A stretch of DNA of 50,324 bases. Origin: Rhizophagus sp. LPA8_4_AMF. Taxonomy: Eukaryota > Glomeromycota > Glomeromycetes > Glomerales > Glomeraceae. A program made the translations under genes and the position numbers. This document shows positions 24,417-35,721 of this stretch, one piece after another. The notes beneath the pieces were generated by a model. It made no database searches, had not been told where the DNA came from, and saw only the letters and a program-made list of their open reading frames with translations. Position 1 is the stretch's first letter; every line of letters starts with the position of its first letter. The DNA lies in contig JADRCO010000135.1 in NCBI GenBank assembly GCA_021464525.1, positions 1-50,324 of the forward strand, given 5' to 3'.

Positions 24417-25385
24417 ACAATTAAGAAAATATTCTTTTTTATATCGCAAGCGCTAAAATAAACTAGAAGATTTACAATATACGCTATGAAATGTATCTAT
24501 TTGCCTCTCTTTCCTCATCTCATTAATATTGTAACTGATTTCCTAAAGACTGAAATAAATATAATACTCCAAGTTGATATGAACAAAAAACGTTTCGATG
24601 CATTCTAAAGTCCCACGAATTTTCTTATGCATTTCGATCACATACGGGATACGGACAAGACATTCGGTGACGCTTTCTTGAAATATTATTTGAATAGTGC
24701 AATATTTTTAGCTTGATTAATACAACTCCATTCCGAAACATTGAAAATAACTAATATTCACTCTATGACGACTTCTAGGTTGGTTTTGTCAATTAGCATT
24801 TAAACACGAATAGGCAAGGCGAAATTAATAAAATGAATTATAAAAAAAAAAAAATAAAAAAAATAAGAAAAAGACCACATACATTTCTAAATAACAATAC
24901 TATACTTACTTTAAGATGCTAAAATGGATGGTAATGCTACAGTAAAGTTCTCACATCGCACAAGATAAAGATTCGTTCTAAATTCTCTGGAAAGCTCACA
25001 AAGAGAAGCGAAACAAGGTACTCATACAAAAATACCATTTTACTCTTGAAAGAATCATCAATAACGTAAGCATCATCAGAGAACTTAAATAATAAATCAT
25101 TATAACTCCCGATAACTAAAAAATTCCTATAAAAACTGGTGCAATATACTTTAATGGATCTTTTATCAAAAACGAGAAAATCTCATGGTTTTCAAAGTGG
25201 TTCAGAAAAAATGTTTAGAGATACTAGTAGGTATATTAGTTAATTTATGTTTTATTTATTTATCAGTTATTATATAAATTACTGTATATAATACAGCGCG
25301 AAACCATCAAAATTCGTAATTAATTCTGAAATACATCGAATTCTTTAGTACTTTAAACTATAAACATTTTATATTTGTTCTCTTA
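24265..25385 (+). repeat. segmental duplication, copy B
   Basis: Counterpart of 1-1045: the GMC 3' end and about 1 kb of downstream DNA with the same landmarks in the same order. Examples are ATGAAATGTATCTATTTGCC, CTCATTAATATTGTAA, GACATTCGGTGACGC, and GAAATACATCGAATTCTTTA. Small insertions and deletions are frequent. Confidence 0.7.
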
Positions 25386-25452
25386 ACTTCTAATCTAACT
25401 ACTTTAGCTAATACATCAAGACGATTTTTTTAAAATTTTTTTTTCGGTGATG

Positions 25453-25847
25453 TCAGTGATATTGAGACGTTTTAGTGAGTTCGTTTTTTGAGTCGTTTCC
25501 GTATTTCGTATTTTCGTTTACCAATAGGATATTGTTGTTCTCCATTTCATCAATCCATGCCTTCAGCTGAATGTTTTCATTACTTAATTTGATGTTTTCA
25601 TTCCTCAGTTGGATATTGTCTTTTTCTAATTGGTCATTATCTTCCTCCAATTGGGTAACTTTTCCCTCGAATTTGGCTTTTTCATTCTCTATTTCAAGCA
25701 TTCTTTTATCCATTCGATCAATTCTTTTACTCAAATTTTTAATTTCTAGAATAAAAACAAGAATATTTATTACTAGACGTTAACGCGTAAAGAATGAATA
25801 TTAGTGATATTTTTTTCATATTTACCAGTACTCTGAGAACTACCCAT
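25453..25847 (-). CDS. small coiled-coil protein, two exons
   Basis: Exon 1 (25847-25826) encodes MGSSQST and ends in phase 1 at GTAAAT. Exon 2 (25745-25453) follows TTCTAG and continues EIKNLSKRIDRMDKRMLEIE to a TGA at 25455-25453. The product is 104 residues. Residues about 10-85 form a near-continuous coiled coil with heptad Leu/Ile and repeated short units (LEEDNDQLEKDNIQLRNENI), followed by a Ser/Thr/Asn-rich tail. An in-frame ATG at 25734 would give a shorter form, but the spliced start keeps frame exactly and adds a plausible leader. Many such leucine-zipper-like proteins occur in these fungi and their roles are unknown. MGSSQ could be an N-myristoylation motif (Gly2, Ser6), which is speculative. 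Confidence 0.65.
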
Positions 25848-28695
25848 TTTTATCCTTTTTTTTAGTTAGTTTTTATTTTTTATTTCATTTATTTTTTATT
25901 CTTATCTTTTTGTATAAACATTATATTTATACTGTATATACTGATTTAACCGCTTCAGCTGTCATTTAATAAGAAAATATAAAATGACATATGTAATTAC
26001 AGCGATATCACGGAAACCAAGTTTAAAATGTAAATATGCAGGGTTGAAACAATGATCATGGCATGTGCTTTGCACCACTCAAGCATTATGATCTTTTTTT
26101 AGCATTATAGAGTAATAAATGGTTGCTTCCTTCATATGTAGTATGGGAAGATGTCTTTGCAGGATGGATTAGTCTGGTCCAATTATATAGAAAACCGGTC
26201 TTTCAAGATTATATCCTTAAATGATTTTGTAATACCAGTTGAAATTATGTAATTCTAGATTACAATTAAATTCTGCTGGCCTGCAGGATCCTTTTGTCAA
26301 GTTTTTATTATTTAATTTTAATATCGTAATTAATATTATAATTAATTGAATTTATATAAGGACCAGACGGCAGTTCCAAGTTCCAACTCATTACACGACA
26401 GAGTGATTCATTATATTATAAATCAAATTTTGTGCTTAATCTTACTTTCATAAAGTTCTGAAATTTTGACGGTTAGCTTCGTTTAATTTTTTCTATTCAG
26501 CTGAAAAGGCTGTTAGCATAATGTTAGTAATATATACTAGACGAGAAGTGGATTAGCACTTTCAAGATGAAATAGTACCGTACATTAAGAACAAATTTTA
26601 GTTATTTTACAATCGTATTAATCGTATTCAAAACGTGAAAATACTATTAATCATAAATTTTTTTATTGTATTTTTTAATTTATATAATACATACATATAT
26701 CAATTGCTAATCGCTTTAATTTATTTATTAATTGACTTTTTGAATGACTTGAAAAATTTTTTAGTATTATCACTTAATAATCGTAAATCTGCTTCTGATG
26801 GAGTATATAGTAAATTAGTACAGTACGGTAAATCGGTAATACGAACGCCCAAATAAAAAAATCCAATTTTTTCAAATTTTCTGTACTTCTAAAAATAAAA
26901 TTTGATTTTTACATCGTAACATCATGTTATCAAATTTGCAAGAATGAATAATATGCTATATGTTACAATTATAGTACGTATTATTTGTATTATTTTGCAA
27001 AAAGATTTATTTTTACCCACTTTATTTTTGGCAATAAAAAAATAATCAGTCGGTATTTTTGAACTATTTATTATCTTTTCAACCAAAGAGATGATTCCCT
27101 TTTTCTAATTCTTTTAAAGTTATTTTTACTACAGTATTACTCTACTCCCTTCCACTATTTTTGCTTTTCATTTCCCTTGGGCAGTAATTATTTTTCCGTT
27201 ATAATACTTAACTCGAAAAGTTCCTTATCCGTTGCTTTACTGTACCCTTGGTTTGAAATAATCAAATCAACGAAAATTCAAAGTTATATTTAAAGTGCGA
27301 AAATCGTAATAAGAGAGTCACGTGAGTTATAAATCAGCGGAGAGTAATGCATGATTGGTTAGGATTTTGCAAAATTAACCAATGATTCCAATAATTACAT
27401 CTCAAGGTTACCGTTATGTTACGGTCGGTTAATAATACTATTATTATTTACATCCTTTGAGTCTGCAAGTGGAAGCAATGTTGTCATTGAAAGTGTTATC
27501 GTTTCTGACTCGGTAAATACTTTGCAAAACCTTTGATATCCATTGACAACCGAGCTATTTCATCTAACTCTTTAACTCTTTTTTTCTAACTGAAGTGTTA
27601 AGAATGGGCGAATCGACATATCTGTGTAATATCTGAGAAGGTTGTTCTTCCATAATTTATAAATATTTTCTTTGAGAGAGTAAATGCCTTTCTATTAAAA
27701 TAATCTTTACTGGAGGCTTTCCGCAGCACCAAATGAGAGTCGTCAATATCGGAAAAAGTCGTTTCTTTGTTTCTTGATTTCTTCCTTGGGACGATCGTTC
27801 TTTTTAACGTTTACCGTATAGCACTGACTAAGGGACCCCCATTTTGCCGTACCCTCTTATGATATACCCTGGTATGATATGTAGAGGATAATTTTTAATT
27901 CTGGTAAAATTAGGCTAATTCTGGCCGATTTTTTCATGTTCCATACAAAGTACCCCCGGATATGATTCAATTTTTTAAATAGGGGGTACCTTAATCAGTA
28001 CTATACGATAGTAAACATCGATTACTATAATTTCGTAATATGAAACAATAAAGCAATATATAATAATGTATGATTAATTTGAATTCGTAATGAAAATTCA
28101 AATTACAAATGTGTTGATAAGGTGTAATTTATGAAATACTAAAAACTCCTTTGTATTTTACGTTAGAAACATTTTGCATTGATGTTCCCATTCATAGATC
28201 ACAAGCAGCCGTTAGACGACCTTTGGTTTTGTCTTCTAACTGTTGGCCATAGCATTCTTTTCAAATTTGCAGAGGTCTAGACAGGATCCTAATAAACTTT
28301 TAACATAATTATCAGATTAGCATAAATTTTCTCGAATTTAAAAGAGAGAAATTATAGCCTATAGACCATAATTTAAGGGGGTACATCATAATTTTAATTT
28401 TTCTTCTTTAGATCAAATACATTTATATATAAATAATTTTTTCTTGACAATTGTCATTTTATAAACAATCAAGTTTATAATAATTATTTCTTTCTTATAG
28501 TAATCAGTCTTTATATAGAGAATGTATCTAAACTTATAGAATTCTAATAATTATTTAAACTTTGACAATAAAATGTGAGGAATTGTTATGCACAATGATA
28601 AGAACTGCGCGTTAAAAAGATGGGATAAAAATATTCTTGAGTTGTTACACTTAATGTGCATTTTCAAGCTCATTTATTTGCTTTCTATATTACTT
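25848..28695. other. intergenic with one MITE
   Basis: No gene is supported. A 73-codon frame at 26635-26856 ends NRKSASDGVYSKLVQYGKS but has a low-complexity start and no domain. 27811-28012 is a MITE. The rest is AT-rich with no recognisable structure. Confidence 0.45.
27811..28012. mobile_element. MITE with GTATAG.ACTGA.TAAGG ends
   Basis: The left end is CGTATAGCACTGACTAAGGG followed by ACCCCCAT. The right end, inverted, is CGTATAGTACTGATTAAGGT followed by ACCCCCTAT. About 200 bp, no coding capacity. A second, inner copy of the palindromic theme (TATGATATACC / GGTATGATAT) lies near 27860. Confidence 0.65.
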
Positions 28696-31369
28696 TCAAA
28701 CTGAATTTACTGAATCTTTATTTTCTAACTCTTCACCAAAAGATTTTGAAATATCGAGAATAGTTTCCAATTGTTTCGTGGTAATCAATGCGTCTGGATT
28801 ATTTTTTGTGGTTAATGCCTATTTAAATTAAATTTAAATAATCTATTAATATAAAGTTTCGGGACAACATAATACATTCTTAAATATAAATCTACCTTTG
28901 CTAATCTCACAGCTGTCTTGATTTCCCTTCCATTTAGAGGTCTCTTTTTCAAATTTTCAATGTCTACCTGGCTTTTATTCTTTCCTTCAATACGATCCAA
29001 GAATGTACGCCAAACTTTTTCACGTGCTATGAATGCAAAAAAAAATAACTCCTGATTAGTTAAAAATAAATATTTTGGTCATTAATAAATATAACCAACC
29101 ATCAGTGTCTAAATCATTATATTTTAAGGCAACTGAAATTCGAGATTGAAAAGCGGCATCAAAACATTTTACTATAATAAAGAATTTATTTCAGAATAGT
29201 TCATTAAAACCTAAATGTATTTCAAAGATTCTTACCTCGATTTGTTGTTAAAAACAAAATTCCTTGATGGTATTCAAGTAACCTTAAAAATACACTCACT
29301 AGAGCATTGCGTTGAATGTCATGCTCACTTCGACGTTCAAGAAAGATATCAGCTAACACATAATCATGTTTATGAATGGTGTGAATCATTAATTAAAATT
29401 GAACAACTACTTTTTACCAAAAAATACATTCATACCTTCATCAATTAAGATAACTGCATTCCAAACACTTGCAACTTCAAGAATTTCACTTAATTTGCGT
29501 TCTAATTCAACTACCGATGTCCCTAGTTCTCCTACACTAACAGCATATAATGGACGATGAAGATATTCCGAAATTGCTTCAGCAGTTAATGTTTTTCCGA
29601 CTATAAAAAATATTAGTTATTTTATAATCATGTCATAGCAAATAATTTAATAAAATTTAATATCGCAAACTACAAACCTCCAGGAGGGCCGTGTAATAAA
29701 AAGACACAACCGCCACCTTTACCGCTGATAAGGTCCACTCCTTTATGCTTAGATGTTACAAGACTAAAAATTAAGTCCTTCTTTATTGGATCCATGACAA
29801 GTTGATCAAATGCGTCATCATCAAACGAAATTTCTTAAAATTAGAGATGTTATAAGCATACATACAGTATAAAAATGAATATATCGTAAAGAAGACTTTA
29901 CAGTTAGGTAACTTTACCATCTAAAAATTCAACATATAATTGACCCCATTTTTTTGTTGTAAAACTAAATCCGTAAAGAGAAGGTACACACATGAAAAGT
30001 TCTTCCTCTTTAACTGATTTTTCATCATTGAAATCTTGTGGTTGTGGCACTGCAGGTACTGTATAATAATAACTATTTTGGGGAATTTTCTTTGAAGTTC
30101 CCATATTGTAACTTGGATTGATCTTGGAAAATGAAACAGAATCAATCATGACACGACCCTCGCTTTTGAAATTGGTGGTTCCAAACCATATATTACAAAA
30201 CATATTTCCGGTATAATTAAGATAATGTGGGCCAATTGCATATTTTACAAATTTTCTTCCACGTTCTACTAGCTGATTACGAATTGGACTTTCTTCTGGT
30301 AATGGAACAATAGAAAGCTTTTCAATCTCACGTACACCTTCCCATTCTATAATAGTGAATGTTCTTGTTCCACGAATAAAAGAGTCACCGTCTAAAAGAG
30401 AATATCAAATTAAATTAGGAGATTTTCTTAAATTTAGGTAAAGATAAAAAAAAAATAAAATCATGCAAACCTGAATCGATTATTTCAGTAAATATGCTCA
30501 TGTAATCTCCAGCTAACGTACGATGATATGTTGTCCTGGTTATTTTTGCTCCAATTATACAGTCGTTCCATAAAGCGTATACATCCTGACCTTAAAGAAT
30601 AAATTAACATTTAAACGATTTTCGGTGAGGTTAAGGAAATGCAAAAGTATTTAACTTTAAAATGTAAGCCATTTGTAGTCTACCTTTTGTAAGCAAGTAA
30701 AATAGATTTTTAAATGATATAACCCTCTTAAAGAATGATTAGAAGAAAGTTAGCAATACATATACTAGTAAGTATACTTCCAAGAAAAAGGGTTTTGTTA
30801 TTTCGAACTCACGTTATCAATCATTTCTTTAATCTCGCAGACTCTAGATTCATATTCCTTTTCAATCAAATCAACTAATGACTTTAAATGGACATTATTA
30901 TAATAAGGGCCACCGTAAGGTGTGTTATATAGATTTGGTTGGATTCCAAAGTCAATAATATCATCTCCAACACTTTCAATTTCGAAAGACTCTTGAGTCT
31001 TCTGGGTATCATTTTTCTGATCAGAATCTCGTCCAATAGCTTTTTTAAGTTCGGGCAGAATGAGAAATAATTCATGTGCTGGAATCTAATTTTATTTGAT
31101 ACAAAACAGGTAAATTTATGCAAATACTTTTTTATTTTAATTAATTTATTAATTTAGTATTCAAAGTATACAACCTTGGGATTACGTTCATATAAACTTT
31201 CTGCTTGCAAATATCTTCGCAAAATCTCTATAAGAACAGGATTAATTAAACGTACAGACACATCACCATTATTACGTTCTACTTTAAAGGGATCGGGTTC
31301 TTGAATTTTTTCATTCGAGTTTCCTATCTGTGGAATAACTGGGTTAACCGGTAAATTCGATATATTCAT
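28696..31369 (-). CDS. AAA-type ATPase (DUF7025-like N-part), ten exons
   Basis: Exons 31369-31172, 31085-30813, 30585-30471, 30391-29918, 29833-29678, 29600-29436, 29352-29236, 29171-29100, 29026-28896 and 28818-28696 join without a break into 607 residues. The N-terminal half carries IPAHELFLILPELKKA, DVYALWNDCIIGAKI and RVMIDSVSFSKINPSYNMG, the pattern of fungal AAA proteins with a DUF7025-type region. The ATPase core has HGPPGGVGKT (Walker A, split by an intron after GPPG), VILIDE (Walker B), RNALVSVFLRLLEYHQGILF then LTTNR (sensor 1) and SRISVAL (arginine-finger region). RPLNGREIKTAVRLAKA closes the lid. Five of nine introns are phase 1 within the core. It probably remodels proteins in cytosol or nucleus; substrate is unknown. 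A decayed copy of its first two exons is at 33091-33720. Confidence 0.93.
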
Positions 31370-31814
31370 TATAATATCGATAATTTATATAAAGCGGACG
31401 AAATTATATACAATACGGAAAAACGAACGAATATTCAAAATATACCAATTATTCGAACTTTTATATATAGATTTTATTTTAAAATATCACAAAATTACAG
31501 GATGTAAATGGAAATATGTTTAGTTTAATGGCGTATCGGTATATTAAGACCGTGTAATTGCTGTAAATGATCATCTCTAATTTAAGTCAAATCAATAAAC
31601 AAGAAATTTTGCAAATGATAAACATTACTTTAATTTGGAATGTCATTACTCATTTAGGGTGTCATAAAGACAAACACAGAATGATATGACATTCGTGACA
31701 TTCAAAAGATGATATTGACATGTGCAACTACTTAATTATGGTGGTCGGCACAGTAATCACGAATGCCTGGGAAGAACCTATATTTAATTTAGAAACGTAC
31801 CACACGTGACTATT

Positions 31815-31937
31815 ATTAGTCCGAAGTGTAATATACTATTGTATCGGTTTCACAAATGTCCTGTTGTCCGTCCGACGTGTGATGATGTACGATGATAACT
31901 GCGCTTCGGACTTGATAACTTTCCGTTTCCTAGTTCT
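31815..31937. mobile_element. MITE, AGTCTGAAG family, copy 3
   Basis: It starts near TTATTAGTCCGAAGTGTAAT and ends GCGCTTCGGACTTGATAAC then TTTCCGTTTCCTAG, whose reverse complement CTAGGAAACGG matches the left ends of copies 1 and 2. Confidence 0.6.
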
Positions 31938-32467
31938 AGCTATAAAATTGTACTTTATTTTTTTTAAAAAAAAATATTAGGAATATTGTGGCTACCAATA
32001 GGAATTAATGCTACTAATACTATATTGATTATAATGAATATTTTTTTTTACCGATAAAGAAAGGCTATCCAAGAATTTTTACTTGGGCATGAATTATTAG
32101 ATACTGTTGGAATTGTAGGTCGTTTAATTTTGTGGATTTGTATAATAGGTGAATCAATGTCAAAATTGAGGCGTAAGGTTGAACGCCACGAATTTCGCTT
32201 CGATTTTAATATTTCTTAAAATATTGAAGGTCTAAATTCAGAGGACAAAATCTCTGGTCCGTTATTAAGCGTTACACACCATACCTTGTTTGTACTGTAC
32301 AAATAGAAATCATCTCGCCCAAATCATCATTGATACCTTAGTTCCGTCATAATCATAATGCATTCAAAATTTGGGTCTACGCAGGCTCTCCTATTGAAAA
32401 TCACGAAAACGGTAATTTTAAAATATAAACAAAATTTTTGAAAAAAATGAGCGTTGCTAAAGCTCGC

Positions 32468-32690
32468 CGCAGGTGATTATCGCATCTTAATTCCGGCCAA
32501 AAATTATAATTTTGGCCAGTTAAAAATCACTTTAGTGTTTTTTCAAAAACTATTTAAATGGCAGCCTTTTTGACTTATGAGAAACTTATTCTACTCATAA
32601 ATTTACATATAGTACTAGCTATTTATATTACGATAAAATTTAAAAATTCAAAAAAAATTTTTGTGCGGTGACAAATCACCTGTGGCGATT
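32468..32690. mobile_element. MITE with TCGCCRCAGGTGATT ends
   Basis: The left end TCGCCGCAGGTGATTATCG faces an inverted right end, TCGCCACAGGTGATTTGTC. About 220 bp, no coding capacity. The internal GGCCAAAAATTATAATTTTGGCC is a second hairpin. Confidence 0.6.
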
Positions 32691-33090
32691 TTTTGACAAT
32701 TCCAAAAAAAAAAAAAAAATTATTATTATTATAAATTTTATGAATAGTATAAATCTTAATTAATTGCAACCAATTTTTTTAATAAATTTTTCTTAATATT
32801 AATTGTAAAGCGTTTTAATCATTTACAGTATGATGAAATATTAATGAATTGGACAAATAAAATGAACTATCAAATGGATGGATGTAATTACATCTCGGTT
32901 AGATTCTATCATCAGTAATCGATAAATTAAGTTAATTTTAATTCATTGTTAAAAATGATGTATAAGAATAAATCTCTTTTAGAGAAAAAAAATTTTGGAC
33001 CGATAGTACAAATTCTATCTTTATATAAGAGGACTAAATTACGTTTAAATGTTAAATTAATTATAATGATTATTGTGTTTAATTATTTGC

Positions 33091-33720
33091 TTAACCCAAA
33101 CTCTTCTTCCTTGCTTCAAGTTTTTCTGGCCGCATTTTTAATTCATTTATTTGCTTTTCTAAATTATTATTATCCAAGTTCTGCATTTCTAAATTATTTT
33201 CACATGCTGAGTCTTGTTTTTCTAAATTATTTTCGGCTAACTCTTCAACAAAGATTTGCATTTCTTTGATTTCACAGACTCTAAATTCATATTCTACTTC
33301 AATCAAATCAACTAATGATTTCAAATGGTCTTTATAATATGGATGATTTGAAGTTCGTTGTTCAGTTTGTCCAAAGCCAAAGTCAGTTTGCGCAAAGCCA
33401 AAGTGGCATTATCAAAGGTCTTTTCGATGTCGTCAGAATCACCTTCAACAGCTTTTTTGAGTTCAGGCAATGAAACAATTCGTGTGCCGGAATCCATTTT
33501 ATTTAGTAAGAAAACGTGTAAATAACGGAGGTATTTTTTTATTTGAAACATCTTTAATTTTTTTAATATTCAATTCATTTAAATTATACGACCTTAGGAT
33601 TGCGTTCATATAATTTTTCTGCTTACAAGTATCTTCGAAGAACTTTTTTGAGCCCAGGATTAATTAAACGAGAGATATAGGTGCCCATCTGTTCTATATA
33701 TTGCATCATTTGTTGCTGAA
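33091..33720 (-). pseudogene. decayed 5' fragment of the AAA ATPase gene
   Basis: The minus strand carries RLINPGLKKVLRRYL, a stop, then AEKLYERNPKV (about 33690-33590), the counterpart of exon 1 of the gene at 28696-31369. Next comes IPAHELFHC with a frame change to LPELKKAVEGDSDD (33510-33410). KSLVDLIEVEYEFRVCEIKE (33324-33265) is the end of exon 2. The core ATPase exons are absent. After the homologous part the frame continues into a coiled-coil-like tail with ENNLEKQ repeats up to a stop at 33091. It is a partial duplication that lost coding capacity. Confidence 0.8.
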
Positions 33721-34333
33721 CGGCTATTGAATTTTTGTTATATATAAACAATAAGAATAATATACTGTATAATACGGGAAAATTTTTTATTTTTTGAATT
33801 ATTAAATTTTTTTTTTTTTTTGTACCTTTATATGGTTGATTTTTTAGAATTACGTACATAGTAGATAACACTACTTCTATCTTAAAGGTACAATAGTAGC
33901 AGATTAATGGCGTATCAAATTATCTGTTATGATAATACGCTGAGGAATATAGTGCCGTCAGAATTGTAACTGTGCAAGTAGATAATTCCTTAATTCCTTT
34001 AAATGGTTTTTTTTAATCATTTCGTAGTCAAATTTGCGTTAACAAATATAAATCTTATTATTAAAGAAACAAAAGGTCTTGTTCAGAGGGAGTTAACATA
34101 TCAAGCTGGAACTTGTAAGCAAATATTTAATATTAAAGATGATCTGCATCTGGCCTCCAATTTTTTGATTGTTTTTTTCTCATAAAATAAAAACTAAAGA
34201 CAAATTTACACATATATGAAGTTAATTAAAATTTAGAAAAATTTTATTTTTGTAAATTAAAATACAGTGCATTTTTTATTTTGAAAACTTATTATTTATG
34301 TTTAAAAGAGTCTATTTTTTCTTTTGATTTTAT
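33721..34333. other. no supported gene
   Basis: A 60-codon frame at 34003-34185 (…KETKGLVQRELTYQAGTCKQ…) has good codon content but no recognised domain or splice partners. It may be a fragment of a repeat family. The rest is AT-rich. Confidence 0.35.
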
Positions 34334-35067
34334 TAGTGATGCCGACTTAACTGATGAGTTTTAACAGAGTTATAGTTAAAGCAAAAAACCAACATTGTTG
34401 AAATTGTTTTAACATGTTAAAACACTTCATACAGGAGACGTTTTTATTACCTTTTTTTAACTATAAATAATGTTAACAATAACAATTAAATTTTATCAAT
34501 TTTATCGCATAAAGTGATTTAAAAAATATAATTTTTTACTTATTATACTGTACATTACATGTCAATTTCACCATTCTCTTCGAATATTCTATTTACTAGA
34601 TTTATGTATTTTACGTAGAATTTTTTATCTGAATCTTCATAAAAAATAACTCATGATGATTCCAAATCTGTTCTCTAGGTCGACCTCCAGCTTGTCGTTT
34701 ACGTTTTCCATTATGATTCTTAGAATATGTATCAGCTTGAGGTGGCATGGTTAAAAATATATTTGAATCTTCAGTCATTTTATTAAATTATAAAATAAAA
34801 ATATAATGAAAAGTTATAAAAAAAATATTATTATGAGACGCATTCACATATAAAAGTTAGTTTATTTAAATATTTTCCATATATAAGTGTTAATTTGTTT
34901 AAACGCGTTTTATACATAAAAGCTAATTTTAACTTTCAACATAGGTTTTAATAAGCTATTAATTAAACTTTATTATGACATTTAACAATTATAATAACAA
35001 GCTGAAACTAAAATGCAAAATGTTTAAATTATTTCAACATTTAGTTTCAGTTAAGTCGGCATCACTA
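34334..35067 (-). mobile_element. short hAT-type DNA transposon, non-autonomous
   Basis: Terminal inverted repeats of 21 bp are identical (TAGTGATGCCGACTTAACTG plus A) and the 8-bp target duplication GATTTTAT is exact (34326-34333 and 35068-35075). Eight-base duplications and TAGTG-like ends are typical of hAT. On the minus strand 34778-34611 encodes MTEDSNIFLTMPPQADTYSK and, further on, GRPREQIWNHHE. This resembles the start of the BED-type zinc finger of hAT transposases, cut off before the zinc ligands. The remaining transposase is missing, so it would need a partner in trans. Identical ends suggest a fairly recent insertion. Confidence 0.85.
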
Positions 35068-35236
35068 GATTTTATATAAAATAATTTCTAAAGAAAAAAA
35101 AAAATGTTCCTCTAATATTAGTTTGAAATGTCATCCTCTTCTTTTTCTTCATGCATGTCATTATCATTTTGAGTGTAATAGTCTAATTCTGTATCCATCA
35201 AACTAGTATCAGACTTTTATGATATATCATTTAAGG

Positions 35237-35365
35237 TTACTTGCTAAAACTAGGGAGTTTTGGCATGCTGAAACTGCTGAAACTGCTGAAACTAGGTTTT
35301 GGCAAGCAACTAAAAATGCTGAAATGCCAAAACTATTTCAGCAATTCAGCATAGTTTCAGCATAA
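35237..35365. repeat. foldback repeat rich in GCTGAAACT, copy 1
   Basis: It begins GTTACTTGCTAAAACTAGG and carries three tandem GCTGAAACT units. CCTAGTTTTAGCAAG-type sequence returns inverted (GGTTTTGGCAAGCAAC), followed by ATGCTGAAATGCCAAAACT and CAGCATAGTTTCAGCAT. It is similar to 45571-45760 and probably belongs to a non-autonomous transposon family. Confidence 0.5.
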
Positions 35366-35721
35366 TGCATATTAATATTTAATCATATTTAAATACAACT
35401 ACAATTTTAACGATAATCTTATAATCTGTAAAAGTTACTATTTTTTTTTTTATTTTTTATTCATATTACTATTATTCAAGCTTTTGAATTCAGACTCTAA
35501 AATTGATTCATGTCATATGATATCCATTATGATATTTTAAATTATTTCACATTCACTTTACATTACTTTCTTTATTTATGATATTGCTATTTATTAAAGA
35601 AGTCATTAACTTCCATGACTAGAAAATAATCCTATTATCACGCTTCAACTTTTTAAATTATTTTCACTAATGTCAAGCTTAGCCTTCATATCATCCAAAC
35701 TGCTGAAGGGGCGTTTCAAAC

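Larger units (their letters stand above)
31370..33090. other. intergenic with two foldback elements
   Basis: No gene. It contains a MITE at 31815-31937 and another at 32468-32690, with homopolymer A tracts between. The 5' side is the probable promoter region of the AAA gene, with no identifiable element. Confidence 0.45.

Noticed and set aside
26635-26856. 73-codon ORF ending GVYSKLVQYGKSVIRTPK
   Set aside because: The start is Ile/Leu/Phe-rich translated AT sequence and there is no domain. It may be a repeat fragment, but nothing supports a gene.
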